DNA of 41,362 nucleotides from Phyllobacterium lublinensis (GTDB taxonomy: Bacteria; Pseudomonadota; Alphaproteobacteria; Rhizobiales; Rhizobiaceae): contig NZ_JAIUDQ010000023.1 of the NCBI RefSeq assembly GCF_020164435.1, positions 1 to 41,362 of the forward strand. The letters run 5' to 3'. Made by a program: the position numbers and the translations under genes. Shown piece after piece: positions 16,351-24,513 of this stretch (positions within the stretch are counted from its first letter, which is position 1; each line of letters begins with the position of its first letter). The notes under the pieces were generated by a model that worked only from the letters and a program-made list of their open reading frames with translations, did no database searches and was not told the origin of the DNA.

Positions 16351-17648
16351 ACTTCACCAGTCCTTTTTCGATTGCCATCGTCCTGATCACGGCTCTCGCC
16401 TTTCTGGGGCTGCCTATAGGTCTGTCGATGATCGTTGGTTCAATCCTGTACCTGTTTCTTGTCGGAGCCGATATGGGAACGGTCGCCGAGCAATTTCTCA
16501 ACGGCATGTATTCCAACTATATCATCCTTGCGGTGCCGCTGTTTGTGCTAGCTGCGGAGCTCATGAACATCGGCTCCATGACCGAGCGGCTTCTCAATTT
16601 CTGCAATGCTCTCGTCGGTCGGTTCCGCGGCGGTCTTGCGCAGGTGAACGTGGTCCAGAGCATCGTGTTTGCCGGCATGTCCGGCTCTGCGATCGCGGAT
16701 GCCGCGGGTAGCGGGCGCATGATGCAGAACATGATGACGCGAGATGGGCGCTATACGCCAAGCTATGCCGCCGCGTTGACGGCGGTGACTTCCGTCATCG
16801 GTCCGATTATTCCTCCATCCATTCCGATGGTGATCTATGCGCTCGTTTCGGATGCATCGATCGGCTATCTCTTTATCGGCGGGATGATCCCGGGACTATT
16901 GATGGCACTTCTGCAGATGTTGCAGGTTGCGATCACCGCGCGGCGAAAGAACTTTCCTGTGGAAGACGCCGTACCGCTTCGCGAGATACCAAAGATCACC
17001 TGGCAAGCGCTTCCAGCGCTCATGATGCCTGTCGTTCTGCTCGGCTGCATCTATTCAGGCATCACGACGCCGACTGAGGCCGCAGCTCTTGCGGCAGCCT
17101 ATGCGCTGGCCATTTCCGTCATAATCTATCGCAGTATTTCCTTCGCGGCCTTCTACGACGCATTGAAGACCAGCGCGAAGACGACATCATCGATCGGCAT
17201 GCTGATCGCCGGCTCGCTGGTCTTCAACTACGTTGTCACGATCGAGAACATCCCGGATTCCTTGCGCGTGCTGCTGACGGGCTGGGACCTGTCGCCGTTT
17301 GGCTTTCTGATCCTCGTCAACGTCCTCCTGCTCCTGCTTGGCTGCGTGCTGGAAGGGACGGCGATCCTGCTGATTATTGTTCCCGTGTTCATCCCGACCG
17401 CACAAGCGCTCGGTATCGATATGGTGCATTTCGGGGTCATGGTGGTGGTTAACATCATGCTGGGGCTGGTGACACCACCCTACGGACTGCTGCTCTTCAT
17501 CATGACCAACATTTCTGGTGCGCCGGTGCGCGACATCATTCGCGATGCGTTGCCCTTTCTCGGGTGGATGGTGCTCTGTCTGGCGCTCATCACCTTCTTC
17601 CCCGACCTCGTACTCTGGTTGCCGCGCCTCATGGGCTACCAAGGATAA
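16347..17648 (+). CDS. dctM: TRAP transporter large permease (DctM family)
   Basis: A 433-residue protein with 11-12 membrane helices and the DctM signatures: FLGLPIGLSMIVG, AGMSGSAIADAAGSG, GPIIPPSIPMVIYA and TPTEAAALAAAYAL. A C-terminal NIMLGLVTPPYGLLLF helps confirm it. It carries substrate across the inner membrane using a sodium or proton gradient. The start at 16347 overlaps the DctQ stop. An earlier start in the open frame would overlap dctQ by 63 bases and is not family-like. Confidence 0.94.
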   Translation: MNFTSPFSIAIVLITALAFLGLPIGLSMIVGSILYLFLVGADMGTVAEQFLNGMYSNYIILAVPLFVLAAELMNIGSMTERLLNFCNALVGRFRGGLAQVNVVQSIVFAGMSGSAIADAAGSGRMMQNMMTRDGRYTPSYAAALTAVTSVIGPIIPPSIPMVIYALVSDASIGYLFIGGMIPGLLMALLQMLQVAITARRKNFPVEDAVPLREIPKITWQALPALMMPVVLLGCIYSGITTPTEAAALAAAYALAISVIIYRSISFAAFYDALKTSAKTTSSIGMLIAGSLVFNYVVTIENIPDSLRVLLTGWDLSPFGFLILVNVLLLLLGCVLEGTAILLIIVPVFIPTAQALGIDMVHFGVMVVVNIMLGLVTPPYGLLLFIMTNISGAPVRDIIRDALPFLGWMVLCLALITFFPDLVLWLPRLMGYQG

Positions 17649-17662
17649 CCGGTGAAACAATC

Positions 17663-18115
17663 ATGACACGCCCCAAACCCCTCTTCATTCTAAACGGGCC
17701 GAACCTCAATCGGCTTGGAAAACGCGAGCCGGAAATCTACGGCCACACCACACTCGGCGAAATCGAGACGCTGTGCCGGCAGGCCGCTGGAAAGCGGCCG
17801 GTGGAGTTTCGCCAGACGAACAGCGAGGAACGGCTTATCGAATGGGTGCACGAAGCGATTGATGAGGACGCTGCAGGCGTTATCATCAATCCTGCCGCTT
17901 TCACATTCACATCGCTTGCCTTGCTGGATGCGTTAAAGATGTTTCCTGGCCCGATCATCGAATTTCACATCAGCAATATCCATCGGCGCGAACCGATCTA
18001 TCACCGCTCCTATGTCTCGATGCGTGCTACTGCGGTAATGGCGGGTCTGGGGGCTACAGGCTATCCCACGGCGGTTCATGCCATTGAAGCGCTCATTGAC
18101 CAAAACAAGATCTGA
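17663..18115 (+). CDS. aroQ: Divergent type II 3-dehydroquinate dehydratase-like protein
   Basis: At 150 residues it has the normal length and fold signature of type II dehydroquinases (LFILNGPNLNRLGKREPEIY). Arg21, Tyr26, Asn76, His102 and Asp89 match the catalytic Arg, Tyr, Asn, His and partner-subunit Asp. Two substrate-contact positions are changed: the His of the usual AYTHTS motif is Phe82 (AFTFTS), and the late Arg (position 112 in the M. tuberculosis enzyme) is Tyr113. The loop NHEGE is NSEER. It closes the TRAP operon, 14 bases after dctM. It may act on dehydroquinate in catabolism or on a related compound; the symbol is family-level. Confidence 0.85.
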   Translation: MTRPKPLFILNGPNLNRLGKREPEIYGHTTLGEIETLCRQAAGKRPVEFRQTNSEERLIEWVHEAIDEDAAGVIINPAAFTFTSLALLDALKMFPGPIIEFHISNIHRREPIYHRSYVSMRATAVMAGLGATGYPTAVHAIEALIDQNKI

Positions 18116-18796
18116 TGCTCCTTGCAAGGTCCTGCGCCACTCCGGACACAATCCGTGCTGTCTACATATGACCCACCGAACAGAGCCGTACTATCGATGC
18201 GCAGGGGAAAATCATTGCCGGCATTGTCGACGCTGACACGACCCTAGTTGCACCGGCGTCTTTTGACTCCGTAATCGCGACAAAACAGGACCATCGACGA
18301 CAGCTACACCAGGCTCTGTAGCTTGCGAGCAGGTTCGAAAAGCTGAGGCCAATGTGTTCATGCCCACATGATCGACAAAGTCATGACCATCATGAATGGG
18401 TACCAAGACTTCTTGCTCTCCTGAAGTGGCCAGAGCGTTCAATCTCCTAAGTGTTCTTTCCGCAAGACAGCTCCGGTAGCCCTTTAGGTACGTCATACTC
18501 CCCGGCTGATACCGGCCCCTTTGTCATAGACGCATTCAACCGCGCAGCTACCACTGTCAAAATCGTGGGTGGGCATGGCCAGGTATTGGTAGTGCCTCAG
18601 CTTCAAGCGCGCACCCCTCTATTTGGCGTGTCCGCTTTACCCGCATGCCCACAGAAAGCAGCTATTCTGCTTCCGGCCCCAAATCGGACACTCCAATGCA
18701 GGCCGGCTACAGGCATCGAAGTTCTAACGACCGAGTCCCAGTGTACGGAACCCGAGTGATTACCCCATTCCTCGCGCTCCGATATCCCCGCCTTAT
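18116..18796. other. Gene-poor stretch of decayed sequence
   Basis: No gene is convincing. A leftward frame at 18496-18212 contains EQEVLVPIHDGHDFVDHVGM, which looks protein-like but has no good start and matches no family I know. Near 18620-18700 lies a second copy of the short repeat noted at 355-425. Confidence 0.4.
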
Positions 18797-19453
18797 TTGA
18801 TTGCACTTGTTAAAGAGCGCGTGATGATAACAGGAACAGACTTGTATCCGGGCGTGCCAGAGGATTTGTCGATCGCGCCTGCGAAATCGCGCTCGCCAAT
18901 CCCTATTGGAACCCGCGTCCAATCGAAGATGGTCTCGCTGGCGGTCGGTTCGAACAACTTCCCCACCTGTGTCTACGAGAACAGCCCAGACCTCGTCGAC
19001 TGGCTGGCCTCGGAGATGGTCGCGTACAGCGTGAAGCCCGAAATCGAGGCCTTTGACCTTAGCCACATCTTCCAGGCCGCAAGCATGGTGCAGGACGGGC
19101 GCCTCAAGGGCCCTCTCCACGTTCAGTTCGTGATGGGAGTGAAGAACGCCATGCCCGTCGACCGCGAGGCGTTCGAATTCATGGTCAAGACCACCAGGCG
19201 GTTAATGCCAGACGCCACTTGGTGCGCCGCCGGCATCGGTCGACACCAGGCGGCGCTCAATAACTGGTGCGCCGAATTGGGCGGGCATTGCCGAACGGGT
19301 CTAGAGGACAACGTTCGCATCGGGAAGGATGAGTTGGCACCCTCGAACGCCGCGCTGGTCAGGCAATGCGTCGAAATCATCGAAAAATATGGCCGCCGCG
19401 CGGCGACGGCCACGGAGGCGCGGGCGTTGCTAAGCCTGCCACCGGCCGGCTGA
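18797..19453 (+). pseudogene. 5'-truncated BKACE (DUF849) beta-keto acid cleavage enzyme
   Basis: From about residue 45 the text is plainly the C-terminal two-thirds of a BKACE protein: NSPDLVDWLASEMVAYSVKP, EAFDLSHIFQAA, HVQFVMGVKNAMPVDREAFE, ATWCAAGIGRHQ, GLEDNVRIGKDELAPSNAAL. Family members are about 300 residues; the first 100 or so, which carry the HxH zinc ligands and the first catalytic glutamate, are missing. The residues before 45 do not resemble the family and the TTG start has no clear site. The fragment should be inactive. BKACE enzymes split beta-keto acids with acetyl-CoA, so it may once have belonged to a catabolic pathway. Confidence 0.8.
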
Positions 19454-19534
19454 GAGCTGAGCTGATCGAAAACGTGTCTTGCTGCGCAAGTCGGTGACCG
19501 TGCGGCATCGTCGACCTTGACTTAATGGGAATAT

Positions 19535-19549
19535 GTTCTCATTTTGTTC
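19535..19549 (+). promoter_or_regulatory. LexA-type SOS box (GTTC-N7-GTTC)
   Basis: GTTCTCATTTTGTTC is an exact match to the alphaproteobacterial LexA site GTTC-N7-GTTC. It ends five bases before the ATG of the zinc-ribbon gene. A TTGACT at 19517-19522 could be the -35 element, with a weak -10 (CATTTT) 17 bases on, so LexA would cover the promoter. Confidence 0.65.
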
Positions 19550-19554
19550 CCATC

Positions 19555-19818
19555 ATGACAAGAACGATGAAAACTTTAGGTTTAGGTGAGGCGGCGCGGC
19601 ATGGGATGCTGGTGCAGGTGACATGCCGCAAATGTGAGAAGACGGGATTCTTCGTCGCAAGTGATCTCGCCACCGTCAACGGCCACGGTCGTACCTTTAG
19701 GAGCCTGAAGTTCCGCTGCCGGGAGTGTGATGTGGTCGACTGCGAAGCCATGCCATTCGAGGACGATCGTGACCGGGTTCATAAGAAGCGGACTGTCTGG
19801 CGGCCGGTGCAGATGTAG
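19555..19818 (+). CDS. Small zinc-ribbon protein, probably SOS-controlled
   Basis: An 87-residue cytoplasmic protein with two cysteine pairs, VTCRKCEKTG (about residues 24-33) and FRCRECDVVD (about 54-63), spaced as in a zinc ribbon. The start MTRTMKTLGLGEAARHGML matches a rhizobial family I recall as uncharacterised. ATG 19555 was chosen because the upstream ATG 19525 would place the SOS box inside the coding region. No strong Shine-Dalgarno is visible, so translation may start near the transcript 5' end. The function is unknown; a link to DNA damage is inferred only from the SOS box. Confidence 0.7.
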   Translation: MTRTMKTLGLGEAARHGMLVQVTCRKCEKTGFFVASDLATVNGHGRTFRSLKFRCRECDVVDCEAMPFEDDRDRVHKKRTVWRPVQM

Positions 19819-19826
19819 CCATAGTG

Positions 19827-19949
19827 ATGTCTCTCAATACCCTCGGCGCATTGATCGACACTGATCATATGCTGCGCGCCTGCTGCAACAATCCAAAGTG
19901 CCGCCATTATGCCAAGCTTGATTTGGTGGGCGGCCTAACCTGGTTCTGA
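19827..19949 (+). pseudogene. Truncated second zinc-ribbon gene
   Basis: Forty residues beginning MSLNTLGALIDTDHMLRACC and including a CCNNPKCRHYAKLDL half-ribbon. This is the start of a small rhizobial protein family that normally runs to about 80 residues with a second Cys pair. Here the text leaves the family after KLDLV and stops at 19949. It lies just after the SOS-box gene and just left of the recombinase module, so it may have been cut when that DNA arrived. Confidence 0.6.
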
Positions 19950-20084
19950 CATGTGCCGTCGAGCGCAAAAATCCACTTGCTGCGGGCAACATCCTCCGCC
20001 CATCTTCAATTGCTCCTATGCCTTTACAGCGTGAACGAGGTTGGCAGCGATACCGGTTTGATTTCTTGATGAGACAAGGCAGAC

Positions 20085-20113
20085 TTGACAAAATCCAATT
20101 AGAAATTTATTCT
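20085..20113 (+). promoter_or_regulatory. Strong promoter for the recombinase operon
   Basis: TTGACA at 20085-20090, a 17-base spacer and TATTCT at 20108-20113. This is close to the sigma-70 consensus and is the best promoter I see in the window. It leaves a leader of roughly 100 bases before the first recombinase gene. Confidence 0.65.
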
Positions 20114-20116
20114 AAT
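20098..20116. repeat. Perfect inverted repeat over the -10 box
   Basis: ATTAGAA, five bases, TTCTAAT: a perfect 7-bp inverted repeat that covers the -10 of the recombinase promoter. Its place suits an operator for autoregulation. A recombination core site is the other possibility. Confidence 0.6.
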
Positions 20117-20153
20117 AAATGATGATAAATTGTCTTGTATAGAGGGGTTTTTG

Positions 20154-20226
20154 TGAATCCTTGAAATGCTATACTAATAAGCATTGAATCCTTGGAGAAT
20201 GCCAAATTCCTCCAATTGAATCCTTG
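20154..20226 (+). repeat. Three phased direct repeats (TGAATCCTTG) upstream of the recombinase genes
   Basis: The exact 10-mer TGAATCCTTG occurs at 20154-20163, 20185-20194 and 20217-20226, spaced 31 and 32 bases, about three helical turns each. The second and third share the longer form ATTGAATCCTTGRR. The last copy ends on the TTG start codon (20224). This arrangement is typical of arm-type sites or operators bound cooperatively by a recombinase or its partner. Confidence 0.75.
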
Positions 20227-22317
20227 AGCCGAAGGACTCGTTTACATTTGACCAAAACTGATACTGCGGAACGACTTGCTTCCATTCTCACACCTGCGGA
20301 AGTTTTTCGGCGTGAACTCACCGTTCGCCGCAAGGCAAGAGGGATTTCACCTATTGCTTGGGTAGAGGGGCACCGGCCGTACTACCTTGGCTCGCTACTT
20401 CGTTGGTTTGGAAAGGAGTTGGTAGTCCAAATGGCGTCTGCGCTCGAAGACGAGCTTTACGGTATGGCAAAAGATTCGGCGGAGAAATTATTTTATGGGT
20501 GGCATCGATTCATGTTTATCGGTGGTTATGAGGCGACCTTGGGAAAGCCTGAAGCTCTTTTCTTCGGCGAACTCGCAAAGGGCTTCGACCATACTTCCTC
20601 GCGGGAACTTGAAGAGGCCCTCCATTCTTACTACAGGAGATTATCCGATCCCGACGATTTCAACATCACGCTGAGCAAGAACGACAGAACGCGCGAAAAT
20701 CTGTGGCAGTCAGCGAGAAGTGGATGTGATCGACTGTCGGAGTGTTCGTTGTTCCCGCACTTCAACGCCAGTTATCCTGGTTTTGCAAATTATCAAAGGA
20801 CACGAACACCCGTCTTAGCTGATCTCTCCCGGAACGCGGGGCGGTTCAAGGACATGCCTAGCGCGGTGGAAAATGAACTGGCAATCGTCAGGGAGAACAC
20901 CGAGCTTCTCGCTTTGCTGCGCAAATTTCTTGAAGAAATACTAGTCACCGAGCTCAAACTATTCCGGGAAGGCCAAGCCTTCGCGCGCGATGACAGTCTT
21001 CCATCACCCCTTGAAGTCGAAGACGCCATAATGGGTCACGAACCATTGTGTCCGATTCGTTTTGGAGAGGTAGGCAGCTCGAGGCGGCTCGCCACGGCGG
21101 TCAAGCTCCTGTGGTCTGTTGACTATCAAGGCTTTGTGCCACTTTGGCATGAGTCAGCAATTGCTTCGTTTTTGAAGAGTGCGGGGTCGAAGAAACACTC
21201 AAGATTCCGATCATATCTCGGTGCGACCAAGCGAGCGCTGACTGCCGCATATTACATAATCATAATCGACACCGGATGGAATGGGCAGCCGTGCGATGAC
21301 TTGGCTGCAGACCCATTCACCGGGGAAGCCACAAGGGGACGACGACGACTTCGAAGCATCGCTTCAGTGAAAATCAGGGCTGATTCAAAGGAAATCGATA
21401 CGCCCCTCCGAGATGACTTGGAACCGCTGGCTGAAGATCAAGGCTACGTTATCTTTAACCTAGCTACACGAAGGGACGACGGCCAATTGTCGGGTGTCCA
21501 GGTGATCGAGGCCTGGCAGGAAATGACCAAGCCACTCCGAGACCGCGCAAAGGAGCAAGGCTACGACGAGGCGGCTGAACGACTGTGGATTTGGCGGCCA
21601 GAGTCCGGTGGCAAAGCACGAACAGGTATTGAGGATATGGGTAGGTGTTGGTGGCCTTGCATGCGTGACGAACTAAAGGGTATAGACCGTCTCAGCCAGC
21701 TGCCGATAACCCGCCGTGTTTTGAGAAAGACAGTAGCAAACATCGAAGCGGCAAGCGGAAGTTTCAACCCGCAAATATCGTTGGCCCTTATGGATCATGG
21801 GTCCACTGATCAATCAAAGATGTATCTCACGGACGAGACGCTTGACGCGCTTTTTGAACGTAAGATGCGGTTCTTCTTAGACCTTTGGGAGTCGATGGCA
21901 GTTTCGAATCTCGAAGATGCTGCCAGAAAGCTGGGCATCCCAGAAAAGGACCTGCAACGTCGACGCCAACTCGGATTGAACAGCGGTTTGGCGTTCGCAC
22001 TTGCGCGACCTCCCGAACCTGACCTGCCCATGTCAGACACAACAAAGCTCTCCGATGACGCAACGGTTTTTACCCCCGATCACGAGTCGATGGAAGATTT
22101 GCACCTTGCGCGCGTATCCCTGCGTAGGATGAAGGATGAGATTGGAGGTCCCAATCCCCGCCGTTGGGTGAGGTCCTGGCTAGCGTGGCACGCAATCGTT
22201 GAGGCAGTTGCAAACCTCCTTGATGCGAGTAGGCATCGTGCGGCCTTTCGCCTGGCAGTTGCTTCCGCCGAAGCAAAGCTCGCCAATTACACCAAAACAG
22301 TGCCGGCGATTTGGTAG
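20224..22317 (+). CDS. Recombinase-like protein with degenerate catalytic centre (module gene 1)
   Basis: A 697-residue protein. Residues about 330-545 show a tyrosine-recombinase-like fold: a first-Arg region (AAYYIIIIDTGWNGQPCDDL, 341-360), a box-II-like segment ITRRVLRKTVA (495-505) and ALMDHGSTDQSKMYL (521-535) with His525 and Tyr534. The first catalytic Arg aligns with Asn353 and the His of the HxxR motif is Arg498, so strand cleavage by this subunit is doubtful. The long N-terminal part is unassigned. The start is TTG 20224, placed within the third iteron. It is likely an accessory or regulatory recombinase subunit. Confidence 0.75.
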   Translation: MSRRTRLHLTKTDTAERLASILTPAEVFRRELTVRRKARGISPIAWVEGHRPYYLGSLLRWFGKELVVQMASALEDELYGMAKDSAEKLFYGWHRFMFIGGYEATLGKPEALFFGELAKGFDHTSSRELEEALHSYYRRLSDPDDFNITLSKNDRTRENLWQSARSGCDRLSECSLFPHFNASYPGFANYQRTRTPVLADLSRNAGRFKDMPSAVENELAIVRENTELLALLRKFLEEILVTELKLFREGQAFARDDSLPSPLEVEDAIMGHEPLCPIRFGEVGSSRRLATAVKLLWSVDYQGFVPLWHESAIASFLKSAGSKKHSRFRSYLGATKRALTAAYYIIIIDTGWNGQPCDDLAADPFTGEATRGRRRLRSIASVKIRADSKEIDTPLRDDLEPLAEDQGYVIFNLATRRDDGQLSGVQVIEAWQEMTKPLRDRAKEQGYDEAAERLWIWRPESGGKARTGIEDMGRCWWPCMRDELKGIDRLSQLPITRRVLRKTVANIEAASGSFNPQISLALMDHGSTDQSKMYLTDETLDALFERKMRFFLDLWESMAVSNLEDAARKLGIPEKDLQRRRQLGLNSGLAFALARPPEPDLPMSDTTKLSDDATVFTPDHESMEDLHLARVSLRRMKDEIGGPNPRRWVRSWLAWHAIVEAVANLLDASRHRAAFRLAVASAEAKLANYTKTVPAIW

Positions 22318-22323
22318 GAACAC

Positions 22324-24513
22324 ATGCGCCCAAAAAACCTTGAGGGTATTCACAAGTCCGTTATAGGAAATTTACCTAAACGGTGGTGGCAAGTTGCGAG
22401 TGAACCATTGGATAACGTTTGGTATGTTCACACCCCGCGCGAGGGTGAGCGGGCAACGCCAGCCAAAGTATCCTTTGACGTTCCTATAAGAGCTTGGCCA
22501 AATACCGCGCGCTTGACCTCGCCGGAATTCGAACATGACTTGGTGACGGCTAAGTTGATGGTGTGGTTGGCCCTTGAGCCAGCGCCGGTGGGTTGGATCA
22601 AAACCGCCTCTACGGTTCCCGGATACCATCGCACGGGCCTCAATTTTATTCGATGGAAGTATCATATCGGGGTAGAGCACAACCGGGACCTCAGGGCAGC
22701 TCACCACAGAGATTTTGTAGCGCGATATCGGCGTAATGGTTTAGAGGGCATGCTTGACCTCAAGTCAAAGGCGGAAGCCTTGGTGGCTGCGAATCGAGCG
22801 AACGAAATTCAGCTACCCCTCAGCGATCGCGGATATTTTTTTCACGTTGGAATTGAGGAGTTACTCGGTGTTTCCCTCAACCAAACATCACCCGAGGCAA
22901 TCGAAATTCTTCTCAACTATGCAAACGAGAAAGGTTTCAGATTTCAGAAAGAGCCACGTAAACGACTAGGTCCGCAGTCGCGTAACACCCGCAATGTGAC
23001 AGCTCACAAGGAACTCTCGACTTGGCAAACGCTCGCCAATTTCAACGATTATATGCAACACGACCCTATTGGTTACAATCCTTATAGTGAACGCGGTGAA
23101 CTGGAAGCAAGCTTGAAGGGATGGGCTTGCGATGTAACGCCCACGCCCGATGCTCCACCATACCAAACATCCTGGTTGATAAATGCTGGCCTCCGTTTTT
23201 TGTTCGACGACGTGGTAGACATTATCTTGGACTTTGCGCCAGTTGGTGCTCAAGATAAGTCCCCCCTGTCGAACTATAAGCAATATCGACTGATTAGATC
23301 ACGATTGAAAAAACTGGGCTTCAAATCGATCGCCAATTATTATCGGCGATCCAGATGGGCGGCTACGCCACACGGGCAGCTGACTGTTCGAGAACTAATA
23401 TTCAACATGCTCGCGATTGCATGCGTCGTTGAGATTTCTGCATTTGGCGCTAGGCGGCAACAGGAGTTGAGTGCTTTACGACCTGGCTGTGTGACGCGCG
23501 ATTTATTTGGCGATCTATGGCTTCATTGCTTTATTGCTAAAAACAAGCGTCATCTCACCAAAATTCCCGCCAATAAGGTCGTGGAACGGGCTGTTCATGT
23601 CTTGGAGAAATTGGCGACGTTGGCTTCGAGATACGGAGAATCGGAGTGGCTACTCGACTACTTCGATCCTTATGGACCCGTAGACTTCAAGTTCAATGAA
23701 GCCCTACGACTCTTCGCGGATTGGGTGAACGTGCCGCTGATGCCCGACGGATCAACTTGGCTTTTCACATCTCATCAGTTTCGCAAGTTTTTTGCCGTCT
23801 CATATCAGTGGAGATACTACTATGGGGACTTCAGGGCACTGAACCATCACCTTCGCCAGTCGATCAATGTGACCGCAGCATATACACGACTGCGGGCCGC
23901 GGCGACGCTGCGAGAGTACGACACCAAAAGAGCGAGCCTAGAGAAAAAAAGTAAGCGATGGATTGAAAGAGATCGAGGCGATGCCCTACGGGAGGAAGAA
24001 ACCTCCTTCATTAGCGCCGTCATTCTTTCTGTTCTAGACGGCACCGAGAAATTGGGTGGTGCAAAGGGTCGGGCGATGATGGTTGAGCTTGAGATCGCGT
24101 TTTCGGAACAGATATCTATTTCGAAAACAAGCGGCCCGAGCGCGTTAAATGAGGGCGTCCGGAACCTCGCAAAGTCGTTTCACATGGTTCCGCATCCCGA
24201 AGGGCATGGATATTGCGGCTGCGGCTTCTCTTTGCGGGACAGGGAGACGGCAGGCTGCCTTATCGAGAAGGCCGAGCTTACGGGAACGAATGCTTCTCAT
24301 GAACCCGGTCCGGATTATGAATTTGCGCCCGATTCAGTGTGCGCCACGTGCGTTCATAATATTCGACTTCGACGTCTGCTGCCCTATTGGGAATCCGCGT
24401 TCGCGGCAGCTGGGGATGCTGCTCGGTCGCCCAATCCCGATGTCGCCGAAGTGGGCAAAACCCGAAGCAACTTCATCAAGGAAGTCGTCTTCAAGGAATT
24501 GAAGTATGATTGA
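22324..24513 (+). CDS. Large tyrosine recombinase with cysteine-rich C-terminal tail (module gene 2)
   Basis: A 729-residue protein starting six bases after gene 1. The catalytic set is complete: Arg378 (FGARRQQELSAL), Lys in the IAKNKRHLTKIP strand, His484-x-x-Arg487 (TSHQFRKFFA), His508 (LNHHL) and Tyr520 (TAAYTRLRA). Unusually, some 200 residues follow the tyrosine. They contain a coiled region and Cys clusters (GYCGCGF, AGCL, VCATCVHN), a probable zinc-binding tail as in Tn554 TnpB-like proteins. The N-terminal 300 residues should hold the arm- and core-binding domains. It is the best candidate for the main recombinase. Confidence 0.85.
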   Translation: MRPKNLEGIHKSVIGNLPKRWWQVASEPLDNVWYVHTPREGERATPAKVSFDVPIRAWPNTARLTSPEFEHDLVTAKLMVWLALEPAPVGWIKTASTVPGYHRTGLNFIRWKYHIGVEHNRDLRAAHHRDFVARYRRNGLEGMLDLKSKAEALVAANRANEIQLPLSDRGYFFHVGIEELLGVSLNQTSPEAIEILLNYANEKGFRFQKEPRKRLGPQSRNTRNVTAHKELSTWQTLANFNDYMQHDPIGYNPYSERGELEASLKGWACDVTPTPDAPPYQTSWLINAGLRFLFDDVVDIILDFAPVGAQDKSPLSNYKQYRLIRSRLKKLGFKSIANYYRRSRWAATPHGQLTVRELIFNMLAIACVVEISAFGARRQQELSALRPGCVTRDLFGDLWLHCFIAKNKRHLTKIPANKVVERAVHVLEKLATLASRYGESEWLLDYFDPYGPVDFKFNEALRLFADWVNVPLMPDGSTWLFTSHQFRKFFAVSYQWRYYYGDFRALNHHLRQSINVTAAYTRLRAAATLREYDTKRASLEKKSKRWIERDRGDALREEETSFISAVILSVLDGTEKLGGAKGRAMMVELEIAFSEQISISKTSGPSALNEGVRNLAKSFHMVPHPEGHGYCGCGFSLRDRETAGCLIEKAELTGTNASHEPGPDYEFAPDSVCATCVHNIRLRRLLPYWESAFAAAGDAARSPNPDVAEVGKTRSNFIKEVVFKELKYD

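Noticed and set aside
18212..18496. Leftward 94-codon frame containing VLVPIHDGHDFVDHVGM
   Set aside because: Protein-like in the middle, but there is no good start, no family match and debris on both sides; recorded only as part of the gap.
19834..20091. Leftward 85-codon frame
   Set aside because: It overlaps the truncated zinc-ribbon gene, whose Cys motif is recognisable, and has no ribosome site.
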